Of a DNA stretch of 40,196 bases, positions 9,159-16,324 are shown in pieces. The number at the start of each line of letters is the position of its first letter. Position 1 is the stretch's first letter. The position numbers were made by a program, and so were the translations under genes. Origin of the DNA: a candidate division Zixibacteria bacterium 4484_95 (GTDB taxonomy: Bacteria; Zixibacteria; MSB-5A5; UBA10806; 4484-95); contig NATP01000006.1 of NCBI GenBank assembly GCA_002085375.1, positions 1 to 40,196 of the forward strand, given 5' to 3'. The notes below the pieces were generated by a model, which was not told where the DNA came from, did no database searches, and was given only the letters and a program-made list of their open reading frames with translations.

Positions 9159-9188
9159 ATAAAATATCGGTATCTTTATTATTGTCAA
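9159..9188 (-). promoter_or_regulatory. Promoter of the BNR-PorV surface operon
   Basis: Minus strand TTGACA (9188-9183), an 18-bp spacer and TTTTAT (9164-9159). Transcription would begin near 9152, leaving almost no leader before the ATG at 9144. This favours the internal TTG start at 9036. Confidence 0.55.
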
Positions 9189-9192
9189 GCGA

Positions 9193-10086
9193 TTATTTTA
9201 CCAGTTCCGCTAAGAGCCCGTAACGCAAACCTCTTATAGACACAGTCAAAGCTGATATACTGGCAAACTCCATAAACGCTAAAATAATCGCCCCACCGCC
9301 GACGATAATATCCGCCCTCCCGGCGTCAAATACCATCGCTTTTCTCCTTTCATCAATTGTCATCCTGCCTAATTTATCGAGAAGAGGAACAAGTTCATCC
9401 TTCCGGATGATATAACCCTGTAGCTTCTTGGGATCGTATTCGCTTTGTCTTGACAACATCACCGCAATTGCCACTGCTGAGCCGCCAACAACCAGTTTCC
9501 GTTGAACAGGCAAAGCTAACAGCCTATGAAAATCTGAGCCCTGGAAAGTTTTCATAGCGATATCCATATACTCATCAAACCGCTTTTCATAGCCTGATGT
9601 TTCACATGCAACTACGGCGCCCAGCTTAACGCTCGACCAGTTAATAAGTTTGCCACTTTTACCGATGGCCAGCTCGGATGATCCGCCGCCAATATCAAGC
9701 ACTGAAATATACTCTCCACCGAAACCCATCCCATATGTCGCTCCCAAAAAACTCAACTCAGCCTCTCTCTGGGGATTGATGATTTCTATGTGATGACCTG
9801 TTTGGTCAGATAACTCCCGGGCAAAAACCGAACCATCCTCAGGTTTGCGTAATACCTCGGTGGCTACAATCTTTATTTTTGGACAATCTCCCAAGTCCTT
9901 TAAGGCAAAGAGCAATGTTTTCTTCATGCCGGTTTTATATTCAGAAGAGATATTCCCTTTTTCATCAAGCCTTTGACCAGCGCGGTAATGAAATCGTTTA
10001 TCGAAGATTATATTCACACCATTTTCACCAATAGAAGCTTTTAGACACAATATGGTATTCGTGCCGATATCGATTACGCCTAACAT
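9193..10086 (-). CDS. Ppx/GppA-family phosphatase
   Basis: Exopolyphosphatase/guanosine pentaphosphatase family protein, which would hydrolyse polyphosphate or pppGpp in the cytoplasm. Both ASKHA nucleotide-binding motifs are visible: VIDIGTNTILCL at the N-terminus and VLDIGGGSSELAIG near residue 130. A C-terminal VGGGAIIL motif follows. At about 297 aa it is the short form that lacks the C-terminal HD-type domain of E. coli Ppx. I chose the ATG at 10086, which comes 2 bases after the stop of the upstream gene (TGA-AG-ATG); a TTG at 10092 is the alternative. It ends the SPFH/zinc-ribbon operon. Whether it acts on polyP or pppGpp cannot be decided from sequence. Confidence 0.9.
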   Translation of the reverse strand: MLGVIDIGTNTILCLKASIGENGVNIIFDKRFHYRAGQRLDEKGNISSEYKTGMKKTLLFALKDLGDCPKIKIVATEVLRKPEDGSVFARELSDQTGHHIEIINPQREAELSFLGATYGMGFGGEYISVLDIGGGSSELAIGKSGKLINWSSVKLGAVVACETSGYEKRFDEYMDIAMKTFQGSDFHRLLALPVQRKLVVGGSAVAIAVMLSRQSEYDPKKLQGYIIRKDELVPLLDKLGRMTIDERRKAMVFDAGRADIIVGGGAIILAFMEFASISALTVSIRGLRYGLLAELVK

Positions 10087-10088
10087 CT

Positions 10089-11474
10089 TCAATTTTTAAG
10101 AACGTTCACTTCTTTATATCCAAGCGACTTGCCTAAAAGCTGGTGATCCTCTACGGGCAACCAGATGACCTCTCCCGATTGCAGATAATTTACATCGAAT
10201 TGAAATTCTCCTTTACGCAGGTTTACATATTTACTGGTAGCCACACGCCATAAAAACACCGCCATCTCCTTGGCCTCGTCCTCATCGATACAAAGAACCG
10301 GTCCTAAAGCGGGAAGCCTATCATACAATTTATCATGAGGCTGAGTTTTAATTACACTTAATGCCCTTTTTACCCATCGGTTAACATCAGTTGCCTTAAA
10401 TGCCGGGCTGTATAAATAAAACCTGTTGTTCTTCTTCTGCTTACGCATTAAAGCCAGTTCTGCCGGTAGCAATTTACTGAAATCCCGCACCGTCTTATAA
10501 TGCCTTTGACCGTTAAATTCAAGAGGAAACCTCCAGAATGGAACACATAAAGGTGTATCAACCGCCTGGCATTTAACTTCAGAGTAACCCTCATCCCTTA
10601 AAAGGTAAGACCTTCCACAATTCTTGCAGGGATAAAATAATGAAAAATATCTCTCTTTGAGGTCGGCTCCGCAATAAGGGCATTGATGTCTTAGCGGTCT
10701 TAAAAAATATGAGTTTTCTTCAGTTGAGATCTTTCCTTTATAATCAAACGGCTTATCTTTATGACTATAACCACGGTCAGCTAAAGCATCAACAAAAACA
10801 GTCATCTGCATGCCATTTGTTTCATGAGTAACAGCCCAGATCGGAAAATATATAACCGATAATCTTTCGCCAATCATAGCCGAGTAAATTGGTTTTGATT
10901 TATTATATAAACTAACATTGTGTTTGTGAATCTCCATGGCTTGATGCCTGGCCTTGTGGGGTGGAATATCAGAGCTCACTATAGTCGTCCCCTCGGGGAT
11001 ATCCTGCCGGCTGAATGCATACAACGGCACAGCATGGGGCCTTATACCAAGCGATATCAACCCAAACTCCTTATCAGTAAAAGCTGGAATCGTGATATCG
11101 AATTCCTTCCCCTTTAATTTACACTTTGTCCTTGCCGGTATTTGAACATCTTCAGCAACTTCGACCATCTCCACGGTTGGGGCAAGATAATCTAAGGCCA
11201 TACCCCGGAAGCGATAAAATGGAAGGTAGAAGAACTCTGACTTTATAATTTTACCTGATAATGGCAATCCCTGTTTTTTAAGGTAACGGTCAACCGCTAT
11301 CCTGGCGCCATAGGCATTTATTTTAGTAGGGTAAAAATACTTCAATATCCTGTGAGGGCCACCAATCCTCACCACCAGGTTGCAATACTCACATTTGTTA
11401 GTTAATGCTCCCTCAGGAGATGGAGTTGGTTTACCACAGCCAGGGCAGTTATATATTAACTGCTGATCAGCCAC
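10089..11474 (-). CDS. Zinc-ribbon protein of unknown function, partner of the SPFH protein
   Basis: I do not recognise a named family beyond the zinc ribbons. The N-terminus has CPGCGKPTPSPEG...CEYC (Cys10, 13, 28, 31), a TFIIB-like ribbon. A second four-Cys ribbon (CPYCGADL...CKNCGRSYL) lies in the middle, near residues 265-290. The rest is soluble-looking, with no convincing membrane helix or signal peptide, so it is probably cytoplasmic. Its start overlaps the stop of the SPFH gene by 8 bp and its stop touches the Ppx start, so the three are almost surely translated together. Bacillus ydjI-type SPFH genes also sit beside zinc-ribbon genes (ydjG), so a membrane-stress role is conceivable but unproven. 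Confidence 0.75.
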   Translation of the reverse strand: MADQQLIYNCPGCGKPTPSPEGALTNKCEYCNLVVRIGGPHRILKYFYPTKINAYGARIAVDRYLKKQGLPLSGKIIKSEFFYLPFYRFRGMALDYLAPTVEMVEVAEDVQIPARTKCKLKGKEFDITIPAFTDKEFGLISLGIRPHAVPLYAFSRQDIPEGTTIVSSDIPPHKARHQAMEIHKHNVSLYNKSKPIYSAMIGERLSVIYFPIWAVTHETNGMQMTVFVDALADRGYSHKDKPFDYKGKISTEENSYFLRPLRHQCPYCGADLKERYFSLFYPCKNCGRSYLLRDEGYSEVKCQAVDTPLCVPFWRFPLEFNGQRHYKTVRDFSKLLPAELALMRKQKKNNRFYLYSPAFKATDVNRWVKRALSVIKTQPHDKLYDRLPALGPVLCIDEDEAKEMAVFLWRVATSKYVNLRKGEFQFDVNYLQSGEVIWLPVEDHQLLGKSLGYKEVNVLKN

Positions 11475-12585
11475 TGTTTAGTTTCTCTCCACACTTAGTG
11501 CAGAATTTTGAACCAGGTGGAAGTTTAGCTCCACATTTGTTACAAACGATCCTTTCAGCCAGTTTTTTGCCACAAATGTGGCAGAAATTTGCCTCGGGTG
11601 GAAGTTCAGCGCCACATTCAGGACAGGTGTTTACCTTTACCATCTGATAGCCGCATTTATAACAGAAACGCGAGTTTTCCGGCGTATCAGTGTTGCATTT
11701 GGGGCAGGTAACGGTAGGTATCGGCTCGGTTTTGAGGTCACGCTGTTGAGGAGCCAGAGCGCCTTGTAAAAGCCCGGGGACCATCAAACCAACGCCTGCT
11801 CCCATTCCAATGCCAGCCCCGGCTTTGGCAGTATCACTGCTGGAGGACATGGCCTTGGCCAGTGAATACTTCAAGAATTTGTCGAGGTCTCCCACTGCCT
11901 TCATTGAGGATTTCTCGTCGATCATCTTCTGCACCTCATCGGGCGGTGTGATAGAGGTGAAAAAGAAATCGACCAGCTCAAGACCATATTTCGTGAAATC
12001 ATCTGATATGCGTTGTTTAATCTCCAGGCCAAGCTCATCGAATTGAGATGGAAGGTCCAGTATCGTTTCAAGCTTTTCGCCAAACATATCATTCATACGG
12101 GCAACTATGACATCCCGAAGGTAATCTTCTATATCATTGGTGCCGAAACACGACTCACGGCCAACCAGGGAGTTGATAAATAACAACGGCTGGGTAATCC
12201 GGCAGGTATAAGTGCCATAACCGCGCAACCTGACCAGACCAAGTTCCTTATCCCGAAAGGCAACAGGGTCTTTGGTGCCCCATTTCAGATTGGTGAATAC
12301 CTTATGATTTGTAAAATATACCTCGCACCGGAATGGCGATTTGAAATTCCAGGGCAACGAAAGAGCTCTCGTCAAAAGAGGAATATTCAAGCTTGTAAGA
12401 GTATGCCTTCCCGGGCCAACAGCATCATAAGCCCGTCCATTCTTAAAAAACACCGCCGATTGAGATTCCCGTACAACCAATTGTGCGCCAAACTTGATAT
12501 CGGCTGAGCCGTGTTCGGGATAACGATGGATCATGTCACTGCCGGTCATATCCACCCACTCGATAACTTCCATAAGGATAGCCAT
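11467..12585 (-). CDS. SPFH/Band 7-domain protein (YdjI-like) with C-terminal zinc ribbons
   Basis: Cytoplasmic SPFH-domain protein of the YdjI/virion-core-like group. Residues 1-210 carry the domain: IEWVDMTGSDMIHRYPEHG, SQSAVFFKNGRAYDAVGPGR and a YGTYTCRI strand. These are typical of this subgroup, which lacks the N-terminal membrane helix of flotillins. A helical region rich in Ala and Gly (about 240-280) leads to three tandem zinc ribbons with paired CxxC motifs (CPKCN...CYKCG, CPECG...CHICG, CNKCG...CTKCG). GGAGG is five bases upstream of the ATG. It heads the operon with the second zinc-ribbon protein and Ppx. Members are thought to organise membrane or envelope-stress complexes; the partner here is unknown. 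Confidence 0.88.
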   Translation of the reverse strand: MAILMEVIEWVDMTGSDMIHRYPEHGSADIKFGAQLVVRESQSAVFFKNGRAYDAVGPGRHTLTSLNIPLLTRALSLPWNFKSPFRCEVYFTNHKVFTNLKWGTKDPVAFRDKELGLVRLRGYGTYTCRITQPLLFINSLVGRESCFGTNDIEDYLRDVIVARMNDMFGEKLETILDLPSQFDELGLEIKQRISDDFTKYGLELVDFFFTSITPPDEVQKMIDEKSSMKAVGDLDKFLKYSLAKAMSSSSDTAKAGAGIGMGAGVGLMVPGLLQGALAPQQRDLKTEPIPTVTCPKCNTDTPENSRFCYKCGYQMVKVNTCPECGAELPPEANFCHICGKKLAERIVCNKCGAKLPPGSKFCTKCGEKLNSG

Positions 12586-12606
12586 TTAAACCTCCGTGTA
12601 TAAAAT

Positions 12607-12635
12607 TTTCTAAGACTGACTATATGTAATGTCAA
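12607..12635 (-). promoter_or_regulatory. Possible promoter of the SPFH operon
   Basis: Minus strand TTGACA (12635-12630), 17-bp spacer, TAGAAA (12612-12607). The -35 is perfect and the -10 is weak. It lies 22 bp before the SPFH start codon. Confidence 0.4.
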
Positions 12636-12745
12636 CCTTACAATTTTTTACAAATACGCTATATAATTTTTATCGGCTTTATAAAAGTTATCTTAAAAAA
12701 GATATGAGAGGCTAATCTTTTAAATTTGTTAAAAATCCTACAATG

Positions 12746-13684
12746 CTAATAGCTGTTATCTTTTCCATTAATCCGGTTTACGGGGCATTCTTCCTCTGAT
12801 GGGCATTCGTAGCACTCGCATTCAAGCTGAACCGTTGTATGATTGATGCCGTATTTTTCGTTCAACATTTTCTGCAGGTGTTCTAAAACCTCCCTGCCGA
12901 CATGGGGGGTTTTACCATCAAGTAACACATGCACAGTTAGTATGATATTCGACGATGATAGTGTCCAGATATGCAAATCATGAACACCCAGCACACCCGG
13001 GGTTTGAATGATATCCTGTTTAATCAGATCGTAATCGACCCTTAATGGAACACCCTCAAAAATTATATTCATACCCTCTTTGACAACCCTGTAGGCACCA
13101 CGCAAGATTATCAGGCCAACCACAACAGATATTATGGGGTCAGCGATATAATTACCCGTAAACATCATTATCAGGCCACCTGCAATAACACCCACCGAGG
13201 CGAGCATATCCCCCACAACATGCAGAAAAGCTGACTTTATGTTGAGGTTGTTTTCAGCTGCTCGATGCAGGCGTAGGGCAACAACTATATTCACTACCAG
13301 TCCCACTACTGCCACTATGAGCATCGGTAATGTCTTGACCTGTTCCGGTTCAATAAGCCTTCGATAAGCTTCGTGAAATATTAAACCGGCGATAACCATA
13401 AGAGAGATACCGTTGATAAGAGCGGCTATTACCTCTGCTCGATGATATCCGAAAGTTTTCTTGGCGTTGGCCGGTTTCCGTGAGATAAGAAGCGCTCCAA
13501 GCGATAAACCCAGCGCCAGCATATCTCCAAAAACATGACCGGCATCGGATAAAAGAGCAAGCGAATTAGACAAGATTCCACCGATAAGCTCCGCAAAAAA
13601 TATAAAAGCCGTCAGCCCGAAAGCCCAACCCAGACGGTTGACTAAATAAAAATGTGAATTATTATGACCAGCTTTATTTATCAA
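12746..13684 (-). CDS. Cation diffusion facilitator (CzcD/ZnT-type) metal exporter
   Basis: Inner-membrane divalent-metal/proton antiporter, most likely for zinc. Six membrane helices are apparent. The metal site is intact, with HxxxD in TM2 (DAGHVFGDMLALG) and HxxxD in TM5 (LHVVGDMLASVG). A cytoplasmic dimerisation domain follows (LGVHDLHIWTLSS, GINHTTVQLE). The tail is Cys-rich (ECECYECPSEEECP) and could bind metal, as in other CzcD-group proteins. The reading frame opens with TTG at 13684 inside a TTGA overlap with the stop of the DUF523 gene, which argues for translational coupling. Length 312 is normal. The metal specificity is inferred from the HxxxD pair. Confidence 0.94.
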   Translation of the reverse strand: MINKAGHNNSHFYLVNRLGWAFGLTAFIFFAELIGGILSNSLALLSDAGHVFGDMLALGLSLGALLISRKPANAKKTFGYHRAEVIAALINGISLMVIAGLIFHEAYRRLIEPEQVKTLPMLIVAVVGLVVNIVVALRLHRAAENNLNIKSAFLHVVGDMLASVGVIAGGLIMMFTGNYIADPIISVVVGLIILRGAYRVVKEGMNIIFEGVPLRVDYDLIKQDIIQTPGVLGVHDLHIWTLSSSNIILTVHVLLDGKTPHVGREVLEHLQKMLNEKYGINHTTVQLECECYECPSEEECPVNRINGKDNSY

Positions 13685-14121
13685 ACTACCACCACCTTAA
13701 TACCATGTTTGAACAAGAGCTCGGCAGTGACTCCATTACCTTCCACCAGCTTGTCGTGGTTATAAACCAAACCAAAACCACATGAGGGACTTTTTGATTT
13801 AAGTATAACCCTTTTAACATCGTTAGCCAGAGCTAATTTCAGTGTTTTCCGGGCGCCTGCTATAAAATTTTCAGTTACCACTTCACCCTTCTCGTTTATG
13901 ACCTCTGCCCTGCCCTCAAGAACATCCTTACCTGTACCAGAGTCGATAAAAGCTTTGGGGCGTGGTACACCCAACCCCCCCTCAAGCTCCGGGCATATCG
14001 CCAGCACCTGACAACCTTTCACAAAATCAACAAGGTTGGAGATTTTTTTAGCCCTACCATCAAATCGGCACTTTTCTCCAACCAAACAAGCTGAGACAAT
14101 TATTTTTTCATCTTTTGACAT
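13681..14121 (-). CDS. DUF523 (YbbK-like) protein
   Basis: Small cytoplasmic protein of the conserved DUF523 family, whose function is not established. The whole protein is the domain: VSACLVGEKCRFDG at the N-terminus, CPELEGGLGVPRP near residue 60 and LKSKSPSCGFG near 110, the three conserved Cys-containing signatures. Length (146 aa) is standard. The gene overlaps the CDF exporter by 4 bp, which pairs it with metal handling. The start is odd: no Shine-Dalgarno sequence is seen, and a perfect TATAAT (14139-14134) lies only 12 bases ahead of the ATG, so the transcript may be nearly leaderless; no good -35 is visible. Confidence 0.92.
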   Translation of the reverse strand: MSKDEKIIVSACLVGEKCRFDGRAKKISNLVDFVKGCQVLAICPELEGGLGVPRPKAFIDSGTGKDVLEGRAEVINEKGEVVTENFIAGARKTLKLALANDVKRVILKSKSPSCGFGLVYNHDKLVEGNGVTAELLFKHGIKVVVV

Positions 14122-14149
14122 ATCTATTAACAGATTATAGCAACCCCAT

Positions 14150-14175
14150 AAAAAAACCCCGTTTCAATCGGGGTT
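14150..14175 (-). terminator. Intrinsic terminator after the M23 peptidase gene
   Basis: On the minus strand AACCCCG, a 7-base loop and CGGGGTT form a GC-rich hairpin (14175-14155) followed directly by a run of T. It lies 26 bp after the peptidase stop codon and just upstream of the DUF523 gene. Confidence 0.85.
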
Positions 14176-14201
14176 ATCTTCAAACAGGAATTATCACACT
14201 T

Positions 14202-15119
14202 TTAGGATTCAAAAATAATCGATTTAAATATATATTTCATCGGATCAACCGCTCGGCCGTTCTCACGAACCTCATAATGAAGATGGGGTCCGGTGGAATA
14301 TCCTGTTGAGCCTACAAGTCCAATGATATCTCTTCTCTTAACTCGTGCTCCCTTACGCACCTTGGCCATACTCAAATGACCATAATAAGTTTTCAATCCG
14401 TAACCGTGGTCGATAATAACAGTGTTGCCAAATCCTTTATCCCACCCGCAATAGATTACTTTACCATCAGCCGCTGCATAAATGGGAGTACCCTTATTGG
14501 CGGCAATATCTATCCCCCGATGCATCTGATAGATTCCGGTAAACGGGTTTGGCCGCATACCAAAGCCCCGTGATATCAAACCCTCGACAGGCATTATTGA
14601 CGGAGTGTGGTCAAGTATATCTTTCTTAGATCTCACCTTATCAAAAACATCGGAAAATGAAGCATTCTCCAGCTTGATCTGCCTTAATATCTTATCAATA
14701 TCCCCCTCCACTAAGGATAATTCGTTAACGGTTTGAGATTCGATATCAACCATTTTAAAATCTTGACCACCGACTCCGACCTCACGTATTGAAGGGTCAA
14801 TCGCTGGCAAATCAAATACAAGCCTTATATTTTCATCGGTCTTAATAATGTCTGCCATTTGGCCCTTGATTGATTCAACGGATTGCTGTAAACTTTCAAT
14901 TTTTCCGGCCAGATAATCGTTTTCGGCCTTCAAAGAAGCCAGTTTATTGCGATCGATATTAGCCTTTAAATAGCCGATTACAGAAAATACACTGCATATA
15001 AAAAACAGTGTTAAAATTGAAAAGAGAGTTACAATTTTCCACAGAACAATTCTTTTTTCGACCACTTTTCCGGTATCATCCGGAATTATCACTACAGAAA
15101 ACTTCCTTGGGGGCATCAT
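14202..15119 (-). CDS. M23-family (LytM-like) metalloendopeptidase, membrane-anchored
   Basis: Zinc endopeptidase domain expected to cut peptidoglycan cross-links, or a LytM/EnvC-like regulator of amidases. A single membrane helix (residues about 28-50) follows a basic cytoplasmic tail. A coiled coil is seen at about 55-95 and the Peptidase_M23 domain at about 185-295. Zinc ligands are present: HRGIDIAANKG (H and D) and HLHYEVRENG (HxH), with the conserved GYSTGPHLHYE context, so it is probably active. The domain faces the periplasm. GGGAGG precedes the ATG. It has its own promoter (15150-15178) and terminator (14150-14175), so it is probably monocistronic. Confidence 0.94.
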   Translation of the reverse strand: MMPPRKFSVVIIPDDTGKVVEKRIVLWKIVTLFSILTLFFICSVFSVIGYLKANIDRNKLASLKAENDYLAGKIESLQQSVESIKGQMADIIKTDENIRLVFDLPAIDPSIREVGVGGQDFKMVDIESQTVNELSLVEGDIDKILRQIKLENASFSDVFDKVRSKKDILDHTPSIMPVEGLISRGFGMRPNPFTGIYQMHRGIDIAANKGTPIYAAADGKVIYCGWDKGFGNTVIIDHGYGLKTYYGHLSMAKVRKGARVKRRDIIGLVGSTGYSTGPHLHYEVRENGRAVDPMKYIFKSIIFES

Positions 15120-15149
15120 TCCCTCCCTGGCAATTTCAAGGTTAGAGCA

Positions 15150-15178
15150 AATTTAAAAGGAGGGTTAATATTTGTCAA
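15150..15178 (-). promoter_or_regulatory. Promoter of the M23 peptidase gene
   Basis: Minus strand TTGACA (15178-15173), 17-bp spacer, TAAATT (15155-15150), about 30 bp before the start codon. Confidence 0.6.
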
Positions 15179-15183
15179 GTTCA

Positions 15184-15324
15184 TTATTTTATTAAAAGAT
15201 AATCCCTTTTTAAAATTTTACCCACAACCTTGATAAACTTCTCAGCATTTAAAGCCTGTAAGCTGTAAAGGTGCCAGCATGTTTTTTCAGGCAGTTTGAA
15301 GCCCGGTTTGCGCTTTTTTGCCAT
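15184..15324 (-). CDS. Possible small basic protein, 46 aa
   Basis: Unrecognised. The frame opens MAKKRKPGFKLPEKTCWHLY and runs 46 codons to a TAA. AAAGGA lies six bases or so before the ATG, a good ribosome-binding site. The ATG overlaps the stop of a preceding short frame as TAATG. The product is Lys-rich with no obvious membrane helix. It ends 6 bp before the -35 of the M23 promoter. It may be a real small protein or the remnant of a decayed gene; comparison with relatives would decide. Confidence 0.4.
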   Translation of the reverse strand: MAKKRKPGFKLPEKTCWHLYSLQALNAEKFIKVVGKILKRDYLLIK

Positions 15325-15365
15325 TACGGTTCCTTTTTCCGGGCCCACCAAAAAAACTTACGATG

Positions 15366-15422
15366 TCAAACAGCTTCTGCAAGTTCTATCGGCAGGCTAA
15401 TTATAACCTTAAGGGTTTTCAT
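15366..15422 (-). pseudogene. Short frame resembling the start of a ribbon-helix-helix protein, broken by TGA
   Basis: Reads MKTLKVIISLPIELAEAV and then TGA. The pattern KTLKVIISLPIELAEAV resembles the N-terminal strand and first helix turn of ribbon-helix-helix repressors (K-x-x-V-x-I-S-L-P-x-x-L). After the TGA the same frame stays open for 14 codons up to a TAA that overlaps the next ATG. The start overlaps the stop of the upstream 25-codon frame as ATGA. Likely a remnant; the resemblance is by eye and short. Confidence 0.25.
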
Positions 15423-15496
15423 CTCCTGCAAAACCTACCTAAAAGTTTGCAATATCTATTCCATCTCTTAAAGACACGGTTTAAAAATGGGCGCAT
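15419..15496 (-). CDS. Possible 25-aa basic peptide
   Basis: Reads MRPFLNRVFKRWNRYCKLLG and ends after 25 codons; it is very rich in Arg and Lys. AAAGGA is eight bases upstream of the ATG. Its stop overlaps the next ATG (ATGA). It begins 19 bp after the perfect palindrome at 15515-15528. Not recognised; could equally be chance. Confidence 0.2.
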   Translation of the reverse strand: MRPFLNRVFKRWNRYCKLLGRFCRR

Positions 15497-15514
15497 AAGG
15501 TTATTCCTTTGTAG

Positions 15515-15528
15515 GTTAACATGTTAAC
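15515..15528. promoter_or_regulatory. Perfect 14-bp palindrome, candidate operator
   Basis: GTTAACATGTTAAC is a perfect palindrome. Outside it, GGTTATT at 15499-15505 and AATAACC at 15529-15535 are also inverted copies. It lies just ahead of the minus-strand mini-ORFs, where a repressor site would be expected; no direct evidence of binding. Confidence 0.35.
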
Positions 15529-15535
15529 AATAACC

Positions 15536-15906
15536 AAAAAGAAACCTAAAGATCTTTGGGACTGCAAAAAATATGGGATTTTACCTATAATAAATGACTT
15601 ATGCCAATAACAAATTGCTATACCAAACCGATTATGAAAAAGCGCAGATAAAAATCATATCGAATAATTAAAGAGATTCTCATTAGAAGAACTGATTTAG
15701 TCGATATGTTACTATTAAACTTGAAAAATGTGACAAAGATTAGGTAGTAATGATTGAACACAACATCTATACTTACCACTACCTCATAGAATTAATATGC
15801 GGGACAGCAATCTTGCCCGGGGTAGATGATAAACTGGCGGGTTTTAATTTCTGACATTAACTATGAATAAATAGTCAGCTTCGGGGAGTACACCATAGAC
15901 CAAAAG
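15536..15906. other. Intergenic stretch without a supported gene
   Basis: AT-rich sequence between the palindrome and the terminator of the RNA-binding protein gene. A 34-codon plus-strand frame at 15750-15854 has a poor ribosome-binding site and no recognisable product. A TATTAT element on the minus strand near 15590 might serve the mini-ORFs. Nothing else was seen. Confidence 0.5.
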
Positions 15907-15934
15907 AAAAAGGCGGCCTTGCGAGACCGCCTTT
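15907..15934 (-). terminator. Intrinsic terminator after the RRM protein gene
   Basis: AAAAGGCGG and CCGCCTTTT are perfect inverted arms with a 10-base loop. Minus-strand transcripts read the hairpin and then a T run. It lies 18 bp after the RRM gene stop. The symmetric A/T flanks would allow it to work both ways. Confidence 0.85.
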
Positions 15935-15951
15935 TAAGAGAATGTATTTAT

Positions 15952-16251
15952 CTAATACCTCGAATAACCGCCTCTTTGTCTACCTCTGTTTGAGTCATAA
16001 TTTCTTTGCGGTCGATTTTCACGTGGACGGGCTTCATCAACCTTCAGGGTTCTTCCCTCAAATTCTGAATCGTTTAAAGCCTCTTTGGCTTTTCCAGCCC
16101 CCTCGGGGTTTTCCATTTCAACGAAACCAAATCCTTTATTACCGATTATCGTGACTTCCTTAACATTCCCGTAATTAGAAAACAAATCCTTCAACTGACT
16201 ATCAGATACCGAATAACTTAGATTTCCTACATACAATTTGTTGCCTTGCAT
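15952..16251 (-). CDS. RRM-domain RNA-binding protein (cold-shock Rbp-like)
   Basis: Single-RRM glycine-rich RNA-binding protein of the type common in cyanobacteria and other bacteria, where several are cold-induced. From the ATG at 16251 the 99-aa protein starts MQGNKLYVGNLS. RNP2 is LYVGNL (residues 6-11) and RNP1 is KGFGFVEM (39-46). An Arg/Gly-rich tail (about 80-99) ends GRQRGGYSRY. The frame is open for 38 codons further upstream, but that extension is low-complexity and non-homologous, so 16251 is preferred. A strong terminator follows. The long AT-rich region upstream is compatible with a regulated leader. Confidence 0.93.
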   Translation of the reverse strand: MQGNKLYVGNLSYSVSDSQLKDLFSNYGNVKEVTIIGNKGFGFVEMENPEGAGKAKEALNDSEFEGRTLKVDEARPRENRPQRNYDSNRGRQRGGYSRY

Positions 16252-16297
16252 TTTTCTCTTCTCTTTTCTTTCTTTTCTTCGTTTAAAAAACTTATCC

Positions 16298-16324
16298 TTA
16301 CAGAGAAAGAAGCAAAACAACCAT
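16298..16324 (-). CDS. Possible 8-codon leader ORF ahead of the RRM gene
   Basis: GAGGAG is six bases ahead of ATG at 16324, and the frame reads MVVLLLSL then TAA, ending 46 bp before the RRM start. The ribosome-binding site is stronger than that of the RRM gene itself. A regulatory leader is possible; chance is not excluded. Confidence 0.25.
   Translation of the reverse strand: MVVLLLSL

Noticed and set aside
11500-11720. Repeated Cys-codon pattern (CCACA..., short direct repeats) considered as DNA repeats
   Set aside because: Explained by the three tandem zinc ribbons of the SPFH protein.
15366-15368. In-frame TGA considered as selenocysteine or recoding site
   Set aside because: No SECIS-like hairpin directly after it, no selenoprotein-like context, and TGA acts as a normal stop throughout the window.
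15271-15527. Two plus-strand frames of 66-69 codons
   Set aside because: They lie opposite the better-supported minus-strand mini-ORFs, lack ribosome-binding sites, and have no family-like sequence.
15750-15854. 34-codon plus-strand frame in the 15.5-15.9 kb gap
   Set aside because: Poor ribosome-binding site, no recognisable product, and no coupling to any neighbour.
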